64,000 bases of DNA from CAVPGP01 sp963718065 (GTDB lineage Bacteria; Actinomycetota; Thermoleophilia; Gaiellales; Gaiellaceae): the NCBI GenBank assembly GCA_963718065.1, contig CAVQYE010000013.1, positions 62,001 to 126,000 on the forward strand. The letters are read 5' to 3'. The position numbers and the translations under genes are program-made. Each line of letters starts with the position of its first letter. Within the stretch, counting starts at the first letter, position 1. Of the stretch, positions 63,515 to 64,000 are shown one piece after another. The notes beneath the pieces were generated by a model. That model made no database searches, was not told the DNA's origin, and saw only the letters and a list, made by a program, of their open reading frames with translations.

Positions 63515-64000
63515 TCAGGGAATCCGTGGGGCCCAGAGCGCCCCGAGGGCGAGCGCGGCGAGCAGGAGGATCGCGCCGATGCCCGCGAACCTGGGTGTGA
63601 CCTCGCGCTGCTCGGTGTGCTGGCCGATCCGCGATCCGAGCTGGCGATAGACATTCTTCAGCGTGTTGGCGTTGCCGGCGGTGAAGGCTTGGCCGCCCGT
63701 CGTCCGGGCGATCATCTCGAGCGTTGCCGGGTCGGGTGGCACGGGCCGGGACTGCTGGAACCCGGGCGGGCCGAACGTTACGACGCCGTTCGGCGTCCCG
63801 AGCGCGACCGTGTAGATGGCGATGCCGGCCGACCGGGCGCGCTGCGCGGCCGTCGCGGGCGTGATGTTGCCCTGGGTCTGCTTGCCGTCGGAGAGCAGCA
63901 GGATCGCCGCGGGCGGGTGCTTGCCCTGGGGGCTGCCCTTGACGGCGGCGGCGGCCAGCTCGATCGCCTGGGCGAGGCCGTCTCCGAGCGAGGTGCCTCC
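63515..64000 (-). CDS. VWA-domain membrane protein, partial at edge
   Basis: The C-terminal 161 residues of a VWA protein continue past the right window edge. GDGLAQAIELAAAAVKGSPQGKHPPAAILLLSDGKQTQGNI and GIAIYTVALGTPNGVVTFG are VWA features of the BatA type, and the end has a membrane helix (RFAGIGAILLLAALALGALW). The metal site at the domain start lies outside the window. BatA-like proteins work with MoxR ATPases, none of which is in view. Confidence 0.8.
   Translation of the reverse strand, partial: GGTSLGDGLAQAIELAAAAVKGSPQGKHPPAAILLLSDGKQTQGNITPATAAQRARSAGIAIYTVALGTPNGVVTFGPPGFQQSRPVPPDPATLEMIARTTGGQAFTAGNANTLKNVYRQLGSRIGQHTEQREVTPRFAGIGAILLLAALALGALWAPRIP

Overview
The window is high-GC DNA (about 70% by eye) with dense, often overlapping genes (ATGA and GTGA junctions) and many GTG starts. 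Its gene content is that of an actinomycete: fhaA-fhaB-pstP-rodA-pbpA-pknB gene order, OpcA beside Zwf, a DUF3662-FHA protein, an ANTAR response regulator and a cytochrome oxidase subunit II with its own cytochrome c domain. I infer Actinomycetota, perhaps a Thermoleophilia-like lineage; no rRNA or other decisive marker is present. Several genes have a TANNNT -10 box only 6-9 bases before the start codon, which points to leaderless mRNAs.

Layout. 0.1-4 kb: MarR regulator with a small His-rich protein, a class III aminotransferase and a Ser/Thr kinase. 4-13.7 kb: leftward cell-wall and signalling operon (kinase, FhaA, FhaB, PP2C phosphatase, FtsW/RodA, PbpA, PASTA kinase, Ddl). 13.8-17 kb: membrane protein, DUF4446, HNH nuclease, DUF2199, cysteine-free Rrf2 regulator. 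17-22 kb: sulfate ABC transporter, sulfurtransferase and SIMPL protein. 22.3-25.5 kb: P-II protein, acetyltransferase, glutamine synthetase with an attenuator-like leader, inorganic pyrophosphatase. 25.5-31.5 kb: a repeat-rich, structured leader followed by a six-gene operon (ABC exporter pair, two double-GNAT acetyltransferases, MFS exporter, third double-GNAT). 31.5-39.4 kb: second glutamine synthetase and assorted small genes, a GAF/HisKA_2 kinase, an ANTAR response regulator and a ClpS-like protein. 39.4-41 kb: an oxidoreductase next to an IS5-type remnant. 41-45.3 kb: ABC-F ATPase and a CHASE3-type sensor kinase. 45.3-55.1 kb: pentose-phosphate operon (gluconokinase, transketolase, SnoaL-like protein, RpiB, transaldolase, PGI, 6-phosphogluconate dehydrogenase, G6PDH, OpcA). 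55-64 kb: secreted protein, amidase, Nudix, leftward cytochrome oxidase genes (ctaC-ctaD-ctaAB), a CheY-like protein and a partial VWA protein.

Quality note. Conserved genes between about 27.9-37.2 kb and 46.8-53.1 kb are broken by some 25 small indels, mostly single-base insertions, while genes outside these zones are intact. This looks like uncorrected sequencing or assembly error, so I describe those genes as interrupted coding regions rather than true pseudogenes.

The least explained elements are: a dispersed element with terminal inverted repeats that fills gaps after stop codons (22.1, 23.3 and 36.4 kb); paired copies of a 76-77 bp repeat carrying a TGGTCTGACCA palindrome (25.6 and 58.0 kb); a riboswitch-like leader in front of the acetyltransferase/exporter operon; and a perfectly symmetrical divergent promoter at 38.1 kb.
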